Both the position numbers and the translations under genes were made by a program. A DNA stretch of 64,000 bases from Gorsachius magnificus. Taxonomy: Eukaryota; Chordata; Aves; Pelecaniformes; Ardeidae. Of this stretch, positions 37,131 to 50,500 are shown piece after piece. How positions within the stretch are numbered: the first letter of the stretch is position 1; the number at the start of each line of letters is the position of its first letter. The DNA lies in the NCBI GenBank assembly GCA_034008185.1, contig CM067084.1, positions 6,715,385 through 6,779,384 on the forward strand. The letters are read 5' to 3'. The notes under the pieces are model-generated. The model saw only the letters and a program-made list of their open reading frames with translations, did not search any database and was not told where the DNA came from.

Positions 37131-40100
37131 ACCCCTCTGGTTTCACAGGTTCCTGGTTTTTTTGTTTGTTTGTTTTTTTTCCCTTTGCGTGTGTCTTTTA
37201 CAGGTTAACGCCGTGCAGAAAGGATGTGTGTAAGGTCAGGGAGTTCAGGCGCTTCCAGTTTTGTTTGGCCTGTGAGGAAAGTTTCGCTCTTTCTTTCCCT
37301 GGCCGGTGAAGGCTGAGCGCTGCCCGTGCCTGCTGTCCTTAGAGGGGCTTAAATGTACGCACACGCACAGATTTAACACAAAATGCACCTGCTTGTTGAC
37401 GCGTCTAAAGCTGCAACGATAACTTGCTTGCACTTCATCTTCCCAGAAAAAAAATGCCATGTAGTTTATCAATGTAACAGGCTTTAACACGTTAATAAGG
37501 TGGAGGTGTATTTTAAAGATCAGCGTATAGCCAATATCCCAGTTATAATCTACATCTGGATTTGTTTCCCATCTTAAGATGCATATTCACAGCAATTTTC
37601 ACTAAACTTTGTGAAAACTTCCAAAGTTTTGGTACTTTTGTACCTATCCTTTATCAGGTTTAATTTCGAAAAGACCACAACTGTTGCTATGGGAGTTCTT
37701 CTGTTGTGTAATTTAATTAGTTAATTCTACTTTTTTGGCTTTTTATAGTTTTTTTTCCTAGTTTTTATGTGTAAAACGTAATGACCAGACAAATAGTCAG
37801 GCCAGAAATTTTGGCAACTGAGAAGAAAAACTGGAGTGTAGGAGAGAGTAGAGCTCTTGTTTGTAAATGTATGTTAACAGGTTATTCAAGCAATCATCTG
37901 TAAAAACTGTATTTAAGGTCTGATGAGGCAGTTGGCTCTAAATGGGTGTTCAGGGATGTTTCCTTAGGATCGTGGGCCTGAATTTGCACAATTTGACACC
38001 GTTTGTGCATGAGTAGATTCTGCTCATGCTGAATTGTCTGGGGTTGATGGGGTGGAGGTACGTGCGTGTCTGGGACTTCTCTAGGGAGAGCTCTCATCCT
38101 CTTGTGTGGCATGCCAAAGTAACTTGCCCCTTTTGGGTATGCTGTTAGAAAACTTTGGCATGTGAAATGTTCATCAGCTGCTCTTTGGTAATTGTCCTTT
38201 TGCATAATTCTATCCTGTGGGAAATAGGCAAGAGTTTATTGCTCTTCGTTAGCAGCGTGCAGAGTTATCCTGTGTGTGAGATGTACAACCTTCTTCTAGT
38301 GACTTCTTATCTTCTCATATAACTTCTAATATCACTTGTTGCTGTGCCAAAGTCTTTGGGTTTATTGCAGACTGGGATAGATGCTAATGAAGACCTATAT
38401 GTAGTTCACTTAAGGATGATGGTATATGTAGCCCCAAGACTGATTTTTAGTTTGATTTATGGCAGATTTCCCCCTTTCCCCAAATTGTGGTGACGTTTCA
38501 GAGAAATGTAGAGGAAGTACTTCTGGAATAATTCATTTGTAAGGTGTAGAAGACTCAATTCATAGAGTATTTCGGAGGTATAATGCTGCAGTTAAAATTA
38601 AAAGGGGGGGAGAATCATTGCCTTCCTGTAGACACCAGCCCCAAAAGGAATATTTTTTTTTTTCCCCCCTAAATAGAGGAGTGTGCATAAGGGAAGTTCT
38701 TATTTATTTCTAGTTTTATCAGCCTTTAGGTTCTGTTGTTTGGCTTTTTTTGGTTTTGTCCTTTTTTTTTTTTTCTTTTGCAGCATCAAAGGTGGCAATA
38801 TAAGCAGAAAAACCCTGTCCCCTGAACAAGTCTGAGAGGCAAGGTTAAATCATATATTTTTATTTTTTAAAATTAAATGAAAAATCATCCAAAGCTCAGT
38901 TAGGCATTCCCAGGCTAGCAGTTGAGTGGTACAAGGAGTATGTCGGTTGCCATAGCAGGAGTTTATCTTTGATTTCTTCTGTATTAAAACTAATGTCCTG
39001 TACTACTAAAAATAAATAAATAAAAAGACATCGGTTTTGAACGCTGAATCAGTAGATGCTAGATGTTTCTTCTGTTTTTTCTTGCTGTTCTCAGAAGGTT
39101 ATTAATTTTTGGGTTTGGTTACTGTAGATGCTTCTCTGGTGGTTTCTATTTCTCTATTAGGTGAAATATATCTCATCAGGTAGGCTACTGTAAGAATCAT
39201 TTTTATCTTCTATCTTACAGTTCCTTTGAATAGACTTTAATTTTCTTTTAATTAATTTTTAAATAAATGTGTTATTTATTAACGTAAGCTAATGTAGTGC
39301 AAATTGTGTTTCACTAAGGCTGTCCACACACTGGTTTTAACTAGGTGTGACTCTCTTCTGTGCTGTGTTTTTAGTTCAGCTGTTTCCGCTGGAGGTTGCG
39401 GCAAGCATTCATTAGTATGATTAAAGCAGTAGTTTATCGTTTACTGCAAGCACTTGAAGAGGCAGAAGAAAATAGGCCTAAATCTTAGTTCTTTTCTTAA
39501 AAACGTCATTGCTAATCTTTAATTGGGTAAAAGGTACGAAGCCAGCGCAACATCTCTGACGGCAGGACTGCTGTGCGGGTGCTGTCACAGCTCGTTTTTT
39601 GTGCACATGTGTTTTCCGAGAACAACTTTCCTTCTCTTCCTTCCTCTTTCCCTTGCTTGTTGATTAAAGAACAGCTGAGCTTCCTAAACTGCGCTGGGAC
39701 AGATTTGAAGTCTTCAGACCTAGCTGGAGCGTTTTGGGAAAGGTGCCAAGGCTAGCAGCTTTTTGTGTCGTGAAATGTGCCTCATGTGCGTCTGGGTGCT
39801 GACAATGTCATGATACCTTGAGAGGAAAATTCAGTCGAGTCGTGTTTATGTTTGTGAGACTCCTTTCTAATATAATTTAATTATCTGAAGCACTGATTTT
39901 GTAGCAGCTGTTGCTGGAGACATCTTGAAAGAAAGTGATGGAGTGGGTAGGGTGCAAAAATGCCATATCTTTCCTTTTTTCTACGGAAGCACTGTGGGTG
40001 TGGCTGCTTTACTGGAGTTGTGAAGCATCCAGGCATATTATCTATGTTTGTTTATTTAGACTAGGGGGATTTACCTCCTGTTGTTTAATGTGTCATTTTG

Positions 40101-43100
40101 GATGTAATTGTGACTCCACTGTCTCATAATTGCTGTGGAAGCTGGGAGTTGAGCACCCTCAGAATGGTAGTTAACCTCTAATAACATCAGTTACCATATA
40201 TTTGGTAAGTGCTTGACTTCTGTGAAGATCTGAGGAATATGTTTGACAAATTTAAACTCCTGGTTTAGTTCCCCCCATGAATTGTAGTAATGATAAAGGG
40301 ATTCTCAGGGTCCCTTATTTCCCTACCCACTTCATAACCATATAAAAAGTATTTCTTCTCAATACCATGAAGGGTGAGTTTTTTTCCCCACCTACCTTTC
40401 CACACCTTATTGAGCCGTTTCTATGAGGTGAGCCAGAAAAAGTGTGTTACAAAGGATGCGATAAACAGACATTTTATTCCTCTTTCTCCTTTTCTTATGC
40501 AGTCCAAGACCCATATTACCCTAATGAGTGCTCTTAGCCACTGAATAAATTATCTGTTGCCTTCATCCTCAGCTATAGATACAGGACAGACCTTTTACAG
40601 GTGGGTTGTTGCTTCCTAGGCTGCATCTGTCTCTGCTAAGCAACTGCACTCTGGTGACTGAGAGCCTGGTAACTGGGCTTCTGTGTATTTTGTTTTCAGT
40701 TTTTTTTTTTTTTGTCAAGTCTTTCATATATGCATGCTTTCTGTAAATTTTTAATGACTTCGTTCAAGCAGAGGTTTATTCTCAGTGTTAAGTGTTAATG
40801 TGTCAGGCTGAGGTTAAAACTAGTTTACCTGCCTGATGCGATTGAAATGTGTTTATAAAGATTTGAAGCAGCTGCTTTTGAGTATTTGGCTTTTTAGAGA
40901 CAGAATATTTGCTGTGAAAATCAGATCGAGTTTGGAATACCGGAAGCGGCCTGGAAATGAAGTGCATCCCCCCCAGCATTGTAACATCTCTTGCATCTTC
41001 TAAGTACTGAGAAAAATGGATTAATATGTGACACAAATAATTAAAAATAGTTTTTTAAGTGTCTGTTTCTGCTGTAAAGAAAGCCTGTCTGACCAGGAGG
41101 AGCAAATCTACAGAAATATCGAATCCTCACATCTTCAAGCCAGTCTGCTGCCTGCTTTCAACACACTAAGTGCTCTAAACATGTACAACCTGAAAAGCAG
41201 GCCCCGAGTATTTCAGTTTGGGCATCATAAATAAAGGATTTGGCCTTTATCTCTGCTTGCTTCAGATACCTCATTTGCAGAAAGAAGACTACATAACCCC
41301 TTAAAGGACTGCTGTGATGATAAATACAAGTATTGGCATTCTGTCACTTCAGTGCCACGGAATCTTCCTCTTCTCCTGTCCTACTCCCAGGAGAAAGCTA
41401 ATACATTTCGTATGTATTAGCCTTGCATGTGGTAAATGAGAGCCACAAGTGACACACTGAATAGTGAAGATGTTCTTAAAAGAAAAAAAAAAAGCCAGGG
41501 AGCTGGGAGGGGAAGGCAAATAAGCCAAAACACTTGTTACGGTTTTGTTCTGGCATGTTAACTGAACTCATCATCACAAAACAGTAGAGACCTTCAGAAA
41601 GTACTATAAATAAGTGCAGAGAGGTAAACATGAAGTTCTGGGTTTCTCTTCCTCTTTGGTGCATTTTCTTTCTTCTATTACCAGTCAGTTTCCCACCCAG
41701 ACTTGGTTCTCACCCTTCCAAGAGTTGTCTGGTAAGATTTGGACAGTATACTGTTACATCAGAAGACATCAGCAGTGTGGATGTAAATTACAGGCTCATC
41801 AACCTATGGGTCAGTCTTCCTGGAGAGTTTAACTTAATGTTTTGCCTGATGGCACAGTAATTTTGCCTGTGGGAATAAATAAATGTATCAGGGTGGATGA
41901 GTGTAGGCAGCTGAGAGGTATGCACGATTTAAAGCTATGGGTACAGTATCTAGGGCAGGGAAGGTGAAGGCAAATAGGTACACTACTGTCAACAGAAAGA
42001 AATGCTGGTTTCTGAAAGTACCCAATAGCTGTCCTGAAAAGCGCATTTCTTCCTTTTAACAGTCATGGTGATCCAGGTATTTCCTATCCATCCTCTGTGC
42101 TGTATAAATGCAAGAGGGCAGTATAAACAGTATGTACTACTTAAGTGTCTGAGTGCATCCCCTTTCTATTACATTAACTCATATGGCCAAAATTGCTTCA
42201 GAATCTAAATGGATGAAGCACCTACTTCCTCTGAGGCACATACTGAGAGCCCACATCTAGCGCTGCCTGTTTCTGGGTGGCTACACTTTCATTGCCATCA
42301 TCCTCTTCCTCAGGCGACTCGATCAAGGGTGAAGGGTGCCCATCAGTGGGGTAGGGTGTTAAAGGATCGGCTGTGGGGCTCTGAAATGAGGTATTGACAT
42401 GGGACGACTGATGGAGGATTCCTGAGTTTATCTATATGCAAATAGCAAACATATTCCAGAAGACTTCCAAGGATATTGAATTTATGGTTATGGATAGTGG
42501 TGAGAAAAAATGATGGAACATGTTTTTTATTTAAATAAGTAACTATCAGGATCCTACGTCTTGCAATCTCTGAGTTGTCTTGCCACAGCTCTATTCAGAG
42601 CATAAAGATATTTAATGTCCAGCCTCAGTATCACGTAATGTTGGGTGATAATTTCTTAGGAAGAGCTGCAGGTTGCTTCCGTGAGGGATTAAGTAACGGT
42701 GGTGTTGGTTAAGGTGATGGGCAGTCCTCACGAACTGGCAGCACTTCCACGACGGTCTTGATCACAAAAGTGTGACCCTGTAGTCTCTCCATAAGAAAGG
42801 GAAAAACCAAGTTCTTTCTTCCTTTGTGCTGGAAGTGTTGGGTTTGGTTTCTGCAGTTACCCTGTCATTCACAGGTTAAAGGGCTCTTGGAGGCTGCCTG
42901 CAGAGGCATCATCTGCTTTGTAATGCAAGTTGACATGTGGGTTTTTTATTAAGGTACTGTGAATGTCTTAAAGTAAATCACAGTGCCATTATGTGATTTA
43001 ATTTGCCATTGTAATGTCCCTTCTAAAACAAGGGCTCCTTTTTGTAAAGTGTGTGTATGTGAGTGTGACGCTTATTATTCCTCTTTGTAGGGGAGCTAAG

Positions 43101-44460
43101 TTGGTAGCTTCTTTATCATCACTACTGGAAGCAATGTCTGGTGTTTCGGAGTTGGTTTTTTTTGTTGTTGTTTGTTTATTGCTTTCATGTTCTTTCCTCC
43201 TCATTCTATTCCTTCTTGCAGAAGTAGCAAACATTATTAGCACTTACTCTTCGGACTCTACTCGTATTTTAGTTCAAAACATAGGCTCTTAGTTCAAGGT
43301 ACTGTAATTACCCAAACGTAGGGGAGAAGCAAGTGCATTAAAGGCAGTTTTTTTCCAACGTCTACATTTTGTTTTCAGGTTATAATTAATTTATTGCTAA
43401 CACTTCTGAATACTGACTATTCCAAAGATGTTATTCTGCTCAAAAACTAAGGTCTTAGCAACACTACTTAGTTTTATGTTATAGAGCTCTTGATGGAGAG
43501 CATTGAAGACTTCATGAAGAAAGTAAATGAAGTCTACTCATTTCTTTTGCGGGTTGAATACTGACAGGAAGACAGGCTGCCAGAAGCTGGAAGGTGTTTA
43601 AAAAAAAAAAAAAAAAAACAAACCAAAAAAACCCCAACAAGCAGAATTAATGCTTATCTTCTTGTAAGAAGGCTTAGCAGATAACATCCAAGGGAGAAGA
43701 CTTCAAATGAAACTAATGCAAGTAAAATACTGCTGTGTAATTACAGATGTTACTGAGTTGAGCTACTCCCTGTTAATCACACTTAATTAATATAACCCAG
43801 TTGCAAGATGATTTACGGGTGGTTTGAATAAGTGTGTGAGATCAGAAGGGCTGGTTTTGTGCTCTCTATAACAGAGACACTGTGTAGTTGCTTTTTAAAT
43901 GATGATGCAAATCCATCCTAAAGCAAGAGAATTAATGGACACGGTGGATTAGGAGGTTATGAGAAATTTCCATAGCTCCTGAAAGTGTCTGCTTTGGCCT
44001 TTCCTTCCGTGGGGGCAGGGGCTTCAGTCTCATATTGTCTCATATTCCTTTTTTTGAATGTTAGAAGGCTTAATACAGACTCATTTTTACTTGTATGTTC
44101 AGTTACCTTTTGACTTACTGCTATGGTATAACAGTTTTATAAATTCATTTGCTATGCTGCATAGGGCATTCAGGGTACTACATTTGGAGAGCGTATTCTG
44201 GCATTCTGTTGATCTGTAATCTGTTTTAGGGAGGCATGTGCCTGGAAACTGTTTCAGCAGAGATGAGTGGAAGTGTTTCTGGAGATCTAGAGTAGAAGAA
44301 AGAGAATCATGAAGATGTTGCTGAAGGAATAAAACAAGTAAATTCACATTTGTGTGAAACAGACTGTTAGAGATTATTTAACATGGTACTCCATTTTCTC
44401 CAAACTGTACTGTACTTGTTACTCACTTTTGGTTTTTTTTTTCTTTTTTTCCCTCTTCAG
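37131..44460 (+). other. BLTP1: BLTP1 intron 1 (5' UTR intron, start approximate)
   Basis: About 7.3-7.7 kb from the island to the acceptor at 44,458-44,460, which is preceded by a strong polypyrimidine tract. The sequence is T-rich on the plus strand, with T runs near 37,170, 38,650, 38,760 and 40,700 and a 19-base A run at 43,600-43,618. No coding exon was recognised. An additional non-coding 5' exon could lie here; a 25-base candidate at 37,205-37,229 has AG and GTAAGG flanks but nothing more. A 76-codon ATG frame at 41,630-41,860 is discussed under findings. Confidence 0.6.
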
Positions 44461-44590
44461 TTCTATAGGTGCTGGTGCAAAAACAGTTTAGCAATGGATC
44501 AAAGAAAAAATGATAGTTTTGTCCCAAGTATTACGCAGTTGGAAGACTTCCTAACAGAACATGACTCCAATGTTGTTTGGCTGTTAGTAG
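44461..44590 (+). CDS. BLTP1: BLTP1 exon 2 (start codon; residues 1-32)
   Basis: The acceptor follows a long T/C tract ending CTCTTCAG. The first 33 bases are 5' UTR and the ATG is at 44,494. It encodes the cytosolic N-terminal tail (TQLEDFLTEHDSN) and the first part of the membrane anchor. The donor is GTAAGG at 44,591, leaving one base of codon 33. An alternative GT four bases earlier would break the frame with exon 3. Confidence 0.93.
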
Positions 44591-47500
44591 GTAAGGTGAA
44601 TCTATTCTGTTTTAGTTAAATGGTTTTCTTGTGTGTACTTTTAAACATACTTCTCTAAATGCTGGCATACCAACATCAAATTCCTTACCAAATTACATCA
44701 AAACAGATTTTTGTTTGTCATAGAGCTGTTCAGTGAGGTATGGCAATGCTAGTTAAGTAATTTAGAAATAAAAAATATGGAACTGTTGCCAGTACTAATA
44801 GTGCTGCAACACTTGGGAGCTGAGTCCAGTGTGCCAAGGACAATGCTCTGCCACTGCGACTCTGCAAAATAACAACTTAGTGAGAACTTATCTCCATGAA
44901 ATAAGTTTTTTCTAACACCAGAGTAAGCTGGTGTTACTCGTAAGCTTGGTCATTACTTGTAATACCATAACAAAGGATTAGCATTGTGGGACGTGGCAGG
45001 AGATACAGTAACTTTGTTAATACCAATATGTACATATCTGCCACTTAACATGGTATAGTTTGAACAGTGATATAAAAGACTACTGTGTTTAATGACATAA
45101 TTTCTACACTAAATTGTGTGCCACAATAAGCCTTTAAGCCAAACCATCATGTCCTTGGCTATGGGCTGGTTTTGTAAATGTGCCTGATTTAGGCATGCTA
45201 ATTTTTTTTATAACACTAATGCTACTGTTTATATTTGTGTGTAGGTACTTTTATTTTCCAAATCTGTGAACAGTGTGATGAATTTAGACTTTTCCAAAGG
45301 TAGATAATACTCTCTTTTCAGCCTTGATTCTTGGACCTGGAGCGAGGGGCAGCGCAGGAAAAATAACTTTATTTTTTGACTTCTGGGATGTTAAAGCATG
45401 TCTGTTGTCTATTAACATACTGGAATTATTTTTTGGTATGCCAAACTGAATGAAAAGGACAATGGCAAATTAGCCAAAGGTGCTTTTTGAATATTATTTA
45501 TTTCACTTTTAATATGATGATGTGAAAAGCTTGTATTTAACATAAAATTGTGAGTGTAGTCAAGATCAAAATAAGGAAATTTACCATGCTGATAGTTGCT
45601 CATGGTAAAATGTGGAACAGCTGTGGAACAGATCTGAAAAATTTGTTTCCGGAAGCTTTGACTTGAGACTTAGAGATGCTCAGGTCTTTCACCAAAGAAT
45701 AAAAGTGTCAAATTGCAGCCTGCAGAATTTTCTTTCTCTGGTTTTCACTCTCTGCACTGGATTCTTAGAGCAAACTATTAGTAATTCTACTTAGAAAGTA
45801 TGTAGGATATAAGCAATTCCGTGTAACAGCTATAATTTAAAACAAAAGCTTTGCTTAGCTTTCTTATTTGCTTGAATATATTAAACTTACAAATTTCTGC
45901 TTCACAGAAGGGTGGGTGGAACTTCAAGAAATAATACAGTACATCCCCTTTTTCTAAGGGCAGATTGACCTATGTATAATTCTGCAGTTTTGGGGAGCTG
46001 CTGATCTCTTCAACTGTAAGAAACCACCTGCTATTCTAGAAACAATGACACAAACAACAGAAAAAGCTGGGTAGCTTCCTGTTACTATGCGATTTGGAGA
46101 GAAACGTATTAAAGTAATATTTATTAACTGACACAGTTTCAACCAGCCATTCCTCCTTTGCTTTCATCTGCTGATCTATGGCATCCTGTTATAAGAGAAC
46201 AAAAAAAGATGTCAATAGTTTCTTCCCCTGATTCCTGAAACAGCTAACTATTGATCCCAGTAAAAGAGGTGATGAATTCTAGAAATGAATATGCTCTTCA
46301 GAGAGCTCTTGCTCAATTCTAGAATAATTTCTAAATATCACATGCGGTAAAACTTTCTAAATGTAATTTCCAAAATGTAGTTTCATTGAAGAGGCTTTTA
46401 AAATCACAAATATAATAATGAGATTAATAGTGTTTATGGGATCTGTCACTTAACAGTGGAGAGTAAATTTGGTGAGGGAAAAGTCTACAGTTTGTGGTAG
46501 AGGTGAGACTAGTGGTAAAGGCAGTGGATTAGAACCGTAGTGGTTGGAAACTGCACGAGCTTGCTGATTTTTCTCAGTATATGTCACCTTAAGAGGGTGA
46601 CTTCTTGGGTTTAGGTATCTAGAAGTGAAACATGTAGTTGAACTTTAATCTCAAATTAAGTTTTAGTACTGGAATGAGACCCTTTGAGCGTGAGTCATTC
46701 CACCTTTCTCCCTACAATGACAGGGGATCAGCAGTGAGCAGTTTATTCATCTGAAAGTCAGGGGAGGTAAACGCTGTCCTTGGAGTGTGCCTTCACTGAA
46801 TGCCAAGAGCAGTTTCTTTCGTGGGATGTACCTTTAAACCCTCCCTGCCTTTATTACTGCGTAATCATGCCCAGAGATTTGATTAGTTTTACATGTCAAG
46901 CAGCTTACCTGCCTGAGTGTGAACTATTTGAATTTTGGCCACACTGGATCCATTTTCCAGTAAGCAAAAGATAAAGTCATGCAAGTCTTTCCCTTCTACC
47001 TTCTCCTCATCTTTCAACACAAAGCAACGGAGCATCTCACTGCAGAAAAATTAAGGGACAATGAAAGGACAGGTTATATGTGCCTTTCTGCACTTCAGAT
47101 TTCCCATGAAAAGCACAAGAAATCTGAGTTTTTCAGTATGATGTGTATACATAAATGAAAAACTTCTGTTACAAAGTTCAGTTAATATAATGAGTAGCAA
47201 TACCTCAAATAGAAAAATTGTTTTCTTCCCTACTCTGCTTTGGATGAAACAGAATGGTAATTATCAGTAAAGTGAATTAGAACTAGTCTGTTCCTTGGCA
47301 GTCCCATTCCTTTCGGGTTTGTCCTTCTGGAAGCTTTGAGAACCCTTGGAGTTAGAAATAGGTTACTAGCTCTTAATCAACTAAAGTAAAAATTACTTTG
47401 GGGATTAGCAGACCTAATTTTTTTTTTTTACATGTTTCTCAGCGGATTGCTATTTCCTTTTTTTTCCTATTGATTTCTATGCTTGAACTGTTGATAGATT

Positions 47501-50500
47501 TCTGTTAACCCAAGGACTGCTACATTTCTCTCGGCAACTTAGGAGATGGTTTCATGTGATAATGTTGCTTGCTGTGCTAAGATATGAAAGATTAGAAATT
47601 TAAGTTACAGTTCATGGTTTGGAGAAGGGTGGAGAAGGAATGTAGTATGACTTGTTGTAGTTTTTTAGAGTATTTTGAAATAAATGTGTGGAATCCTGCA
47701 TGGTGTGATTTGATCTATGAAATTTAACTTCTTGTGTGATAAGGGATGCAATGAAATATGCGTTGCCTTTTGCAGGTCCTACTTCCCATTTCCGCTTCTT
47801 TTTTGTCCCCATCTCTCACACAGTCTCTCTGAAAACACCCATTAAAATGTCCCATTGGTTTCAAATTTGTTTTGAGAGTAGGAAGAATGTTCTTGTGTTT
47901 TATAGTCTTAATAGGTAAGGCTTTTATCTAGGTCAGCATACTTCAAAAAATATTTTAATTCATTTTAATCTTTCAACAGCGACGATATTGTCTTGTGGAT
48001 GGATTATCTACCTAACTTATTATAATTCCCGGAACATTGGACTCATTTTAACGTTGGTCCTTAACAGATTATATAAACATGGCTACATCCATATTGGTAA
48101 GTTACTATTACTGTAATGCCACTGTTTGTCTGCTGCTTTTTATTATACCTCAATTTGCTAAAAACTCTCAGTAAAAGCAAAGTGTTCCTTTGTTACAGTA
48201 ATTTGAAAATGACCAGCATGGGTTTAGTTTAAGACGAGAAAAAGTTCGGTATCATGCTTTAGGGGAAGGATTCTTGGTGTACGTAGAAAACCACCCTCTT
48301 TTTCATTGAAGTCTCTCATTATTTCACATTAAAGTTCACTTGATGGTTTTTTTAATTTTAAGGTGCGTTTACTTTTTTCTGTTTAGTCTGTATACTTTGT
48401 GTACTTAAAATCTGTATATTTTCCATTACCACTTTTTCAAAGCCCTGTAATCACAATGGTTGGTGTCCTGAAAGGAGAAGATTGACCTCAGTCCCCCATG
48501 GAACCTGCTTGAGCCACTTCTGAATTTGTCTCATAATTTGGTGTTAATGGGTGCAGCTTCCCACTCCCCCTCACTTTTGAAGCAGGTTATACAGCTGCTG
48601 AAGCGTGGGTAGCAACCGCTGGAGTGGGCTCAGAGGGGCACAGTAGAGTCTCAAACCTCAACTCCCTGTTACGACAGTGTCCTTGCTTTCTAAATAAGCT
48701 GTCAGAACAACTAATCACGTTAATCCATACTGGGACTGTGATATGTAGAATTTATACTGCCTAGAACATTTGCATCAAAATCCATTAACTTTTTTTTTTA
48801 TATTTTAAAACATTTTTTAATAAAACAGGTCAGTACAAATCACTTGGGCACTCACCCACATTACAAAAATACCCAATGCTGAGTCACAAAGGGCTGTATC
48901 CCACAACCTCACTCTGACTGCACTTTTGATTTTTCTTTCATTTGTTCTTCCACGCCTGTCTGCTTCCCAGAATGACGATGAGTTTAGTTCTGGAGTTTTT
49001 CTGCAACTTTTGATCACAAATGTAGTGAAAACTCAAAAACCCCCAACTTACTCACACCCACCTGCCAAAGAGACCCCTGCAATAATTTGCTTATGTCCTC
49101 AAGAATTTAAGAACTGTAATCCAAACCATCTTCAAATCCAGCTTTTTGAACAGCAATATAGATAAAATACTTATTGGCTGCTACACTTGATCTATGGGCT
49201 TTTATTAAAATTTCTCTGTGAAATTGCTATTAAGTAAAGACAGCTGGACATAGCTGGCCAAATGTATGGTGTTCTTTATAAACTTAATCAGTAAGAAGAA
49301 CATAACATTAAATCATATGATTTCCAGCTTGGATTCAATCGATTAATGTTGAGGTTTTTTGTGGTGTGGTTTTTTTTTTTTTTTAAACAAATCATGGTTT
49401 ACTTTCTGTGGGTGAGATTAAAAACCTTAGGAAAAATACAGGCTATTGCATTACCTGCTGGTCTTTTCATGCACATTAATCCTTCCTGCTGTAAACACAA
49501 TTTGTCATAATAATTGGACTGAAAACTTTATAGCCATTTAAAATGTGAAAAATTGTTTTGTGGGTAATCTTTTATTTCTCTAATTAGATTCTTGCATACA
49601 ATGGCTTGATACTTAAAAATGTTCAGATTCTTAACTGTTTTCACAAGCTTTTCGCAAGGCACCTGAATGCTCCCAAGTGATTAGTGTGTTTCAGGGGTTG
49701 GTTGTATTCTTGGGTGGTGCCAAACCCAGCACCTTTTCGAGTTGTGTACTTTTTGTCTTGTACATTCTGAATCTCTGAATTCCCTTCTCCTCTGGTAGTC
49801 AGTGTGTTTTCAGAAGGAAAACTCATGATACCTGGTAAAGAAGTTTAAGGTAATTGAATATTCTTCCTGTTCAGAAAATAAAGCATCAAAAACTTTAGGC
49901 TAACATCTGATAAACCCTTTCTCTCACACTAGGCTCCTTTTCGTTCTCTGTGCTGTCTGGAAAAGTCATGGTTCGCGAAATCTATTTCATCACAGAAGAC
50001 ATGTCTATCAGGTACAGATTTCCAAGGGAATCGCTCTTCTAAATAGCCATTTCAAATACATTAAACATATATGTCTAAATAACACATGTCAAAATACAGT
50101 TTTACAAACAAGCGAGAAATACATTTCTAAATGTTAAAAATAAACTGACTCTCTTGATGGTAGTATTTAGGTATTCTAGATACTTGTGTTGTTATCTTAC
50201 TTGCTGTTTGAGCGTTATCAATTGAAAGTGAGTTCTGGATAAGATTCTAGTTGTCCTTAATATTGTGAAAGAAAACACTTTAGAGTTTGAATGAGAACTA
50301 TTTTTCATTAATGTTTTTCACTCCTTCATGCTCCTGCTCTTAAGTGTGGAAGATTAATTTTGAGAATAATTTGTTTCATGAACCGCACACTGGTGAATAG
50401 TTTGTAATTCTGATTCTTACTGTTTAATTTGGAAGGCCTTGAGAAGGCAATGGATATGGGATTTTATACAAGTTACAGCTAATGCAGTCATTTTATAATA

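Noticed and set aside
37205..37229. 25-base candidate non-coding exon with AG and GTAAGG flanks
   Set aside because: Too short and unsupported without RNA evidence; splice-like pairs of this quality are frequent.
36553..37309. 226- and 173-codon plus-strand frames in the CpG island
   Set aside because: Same composition artefact. They overlap one another in different frames and run into intron 1 without a conserved peptide.
44587..44592. Alternative donor GTAGGT for BLTP1 exon 2
   Set aside because: Using it would remove four bases and put exon 3 out of frame. The donor at 44,591 keeps the conserved reading VATILSCGW.
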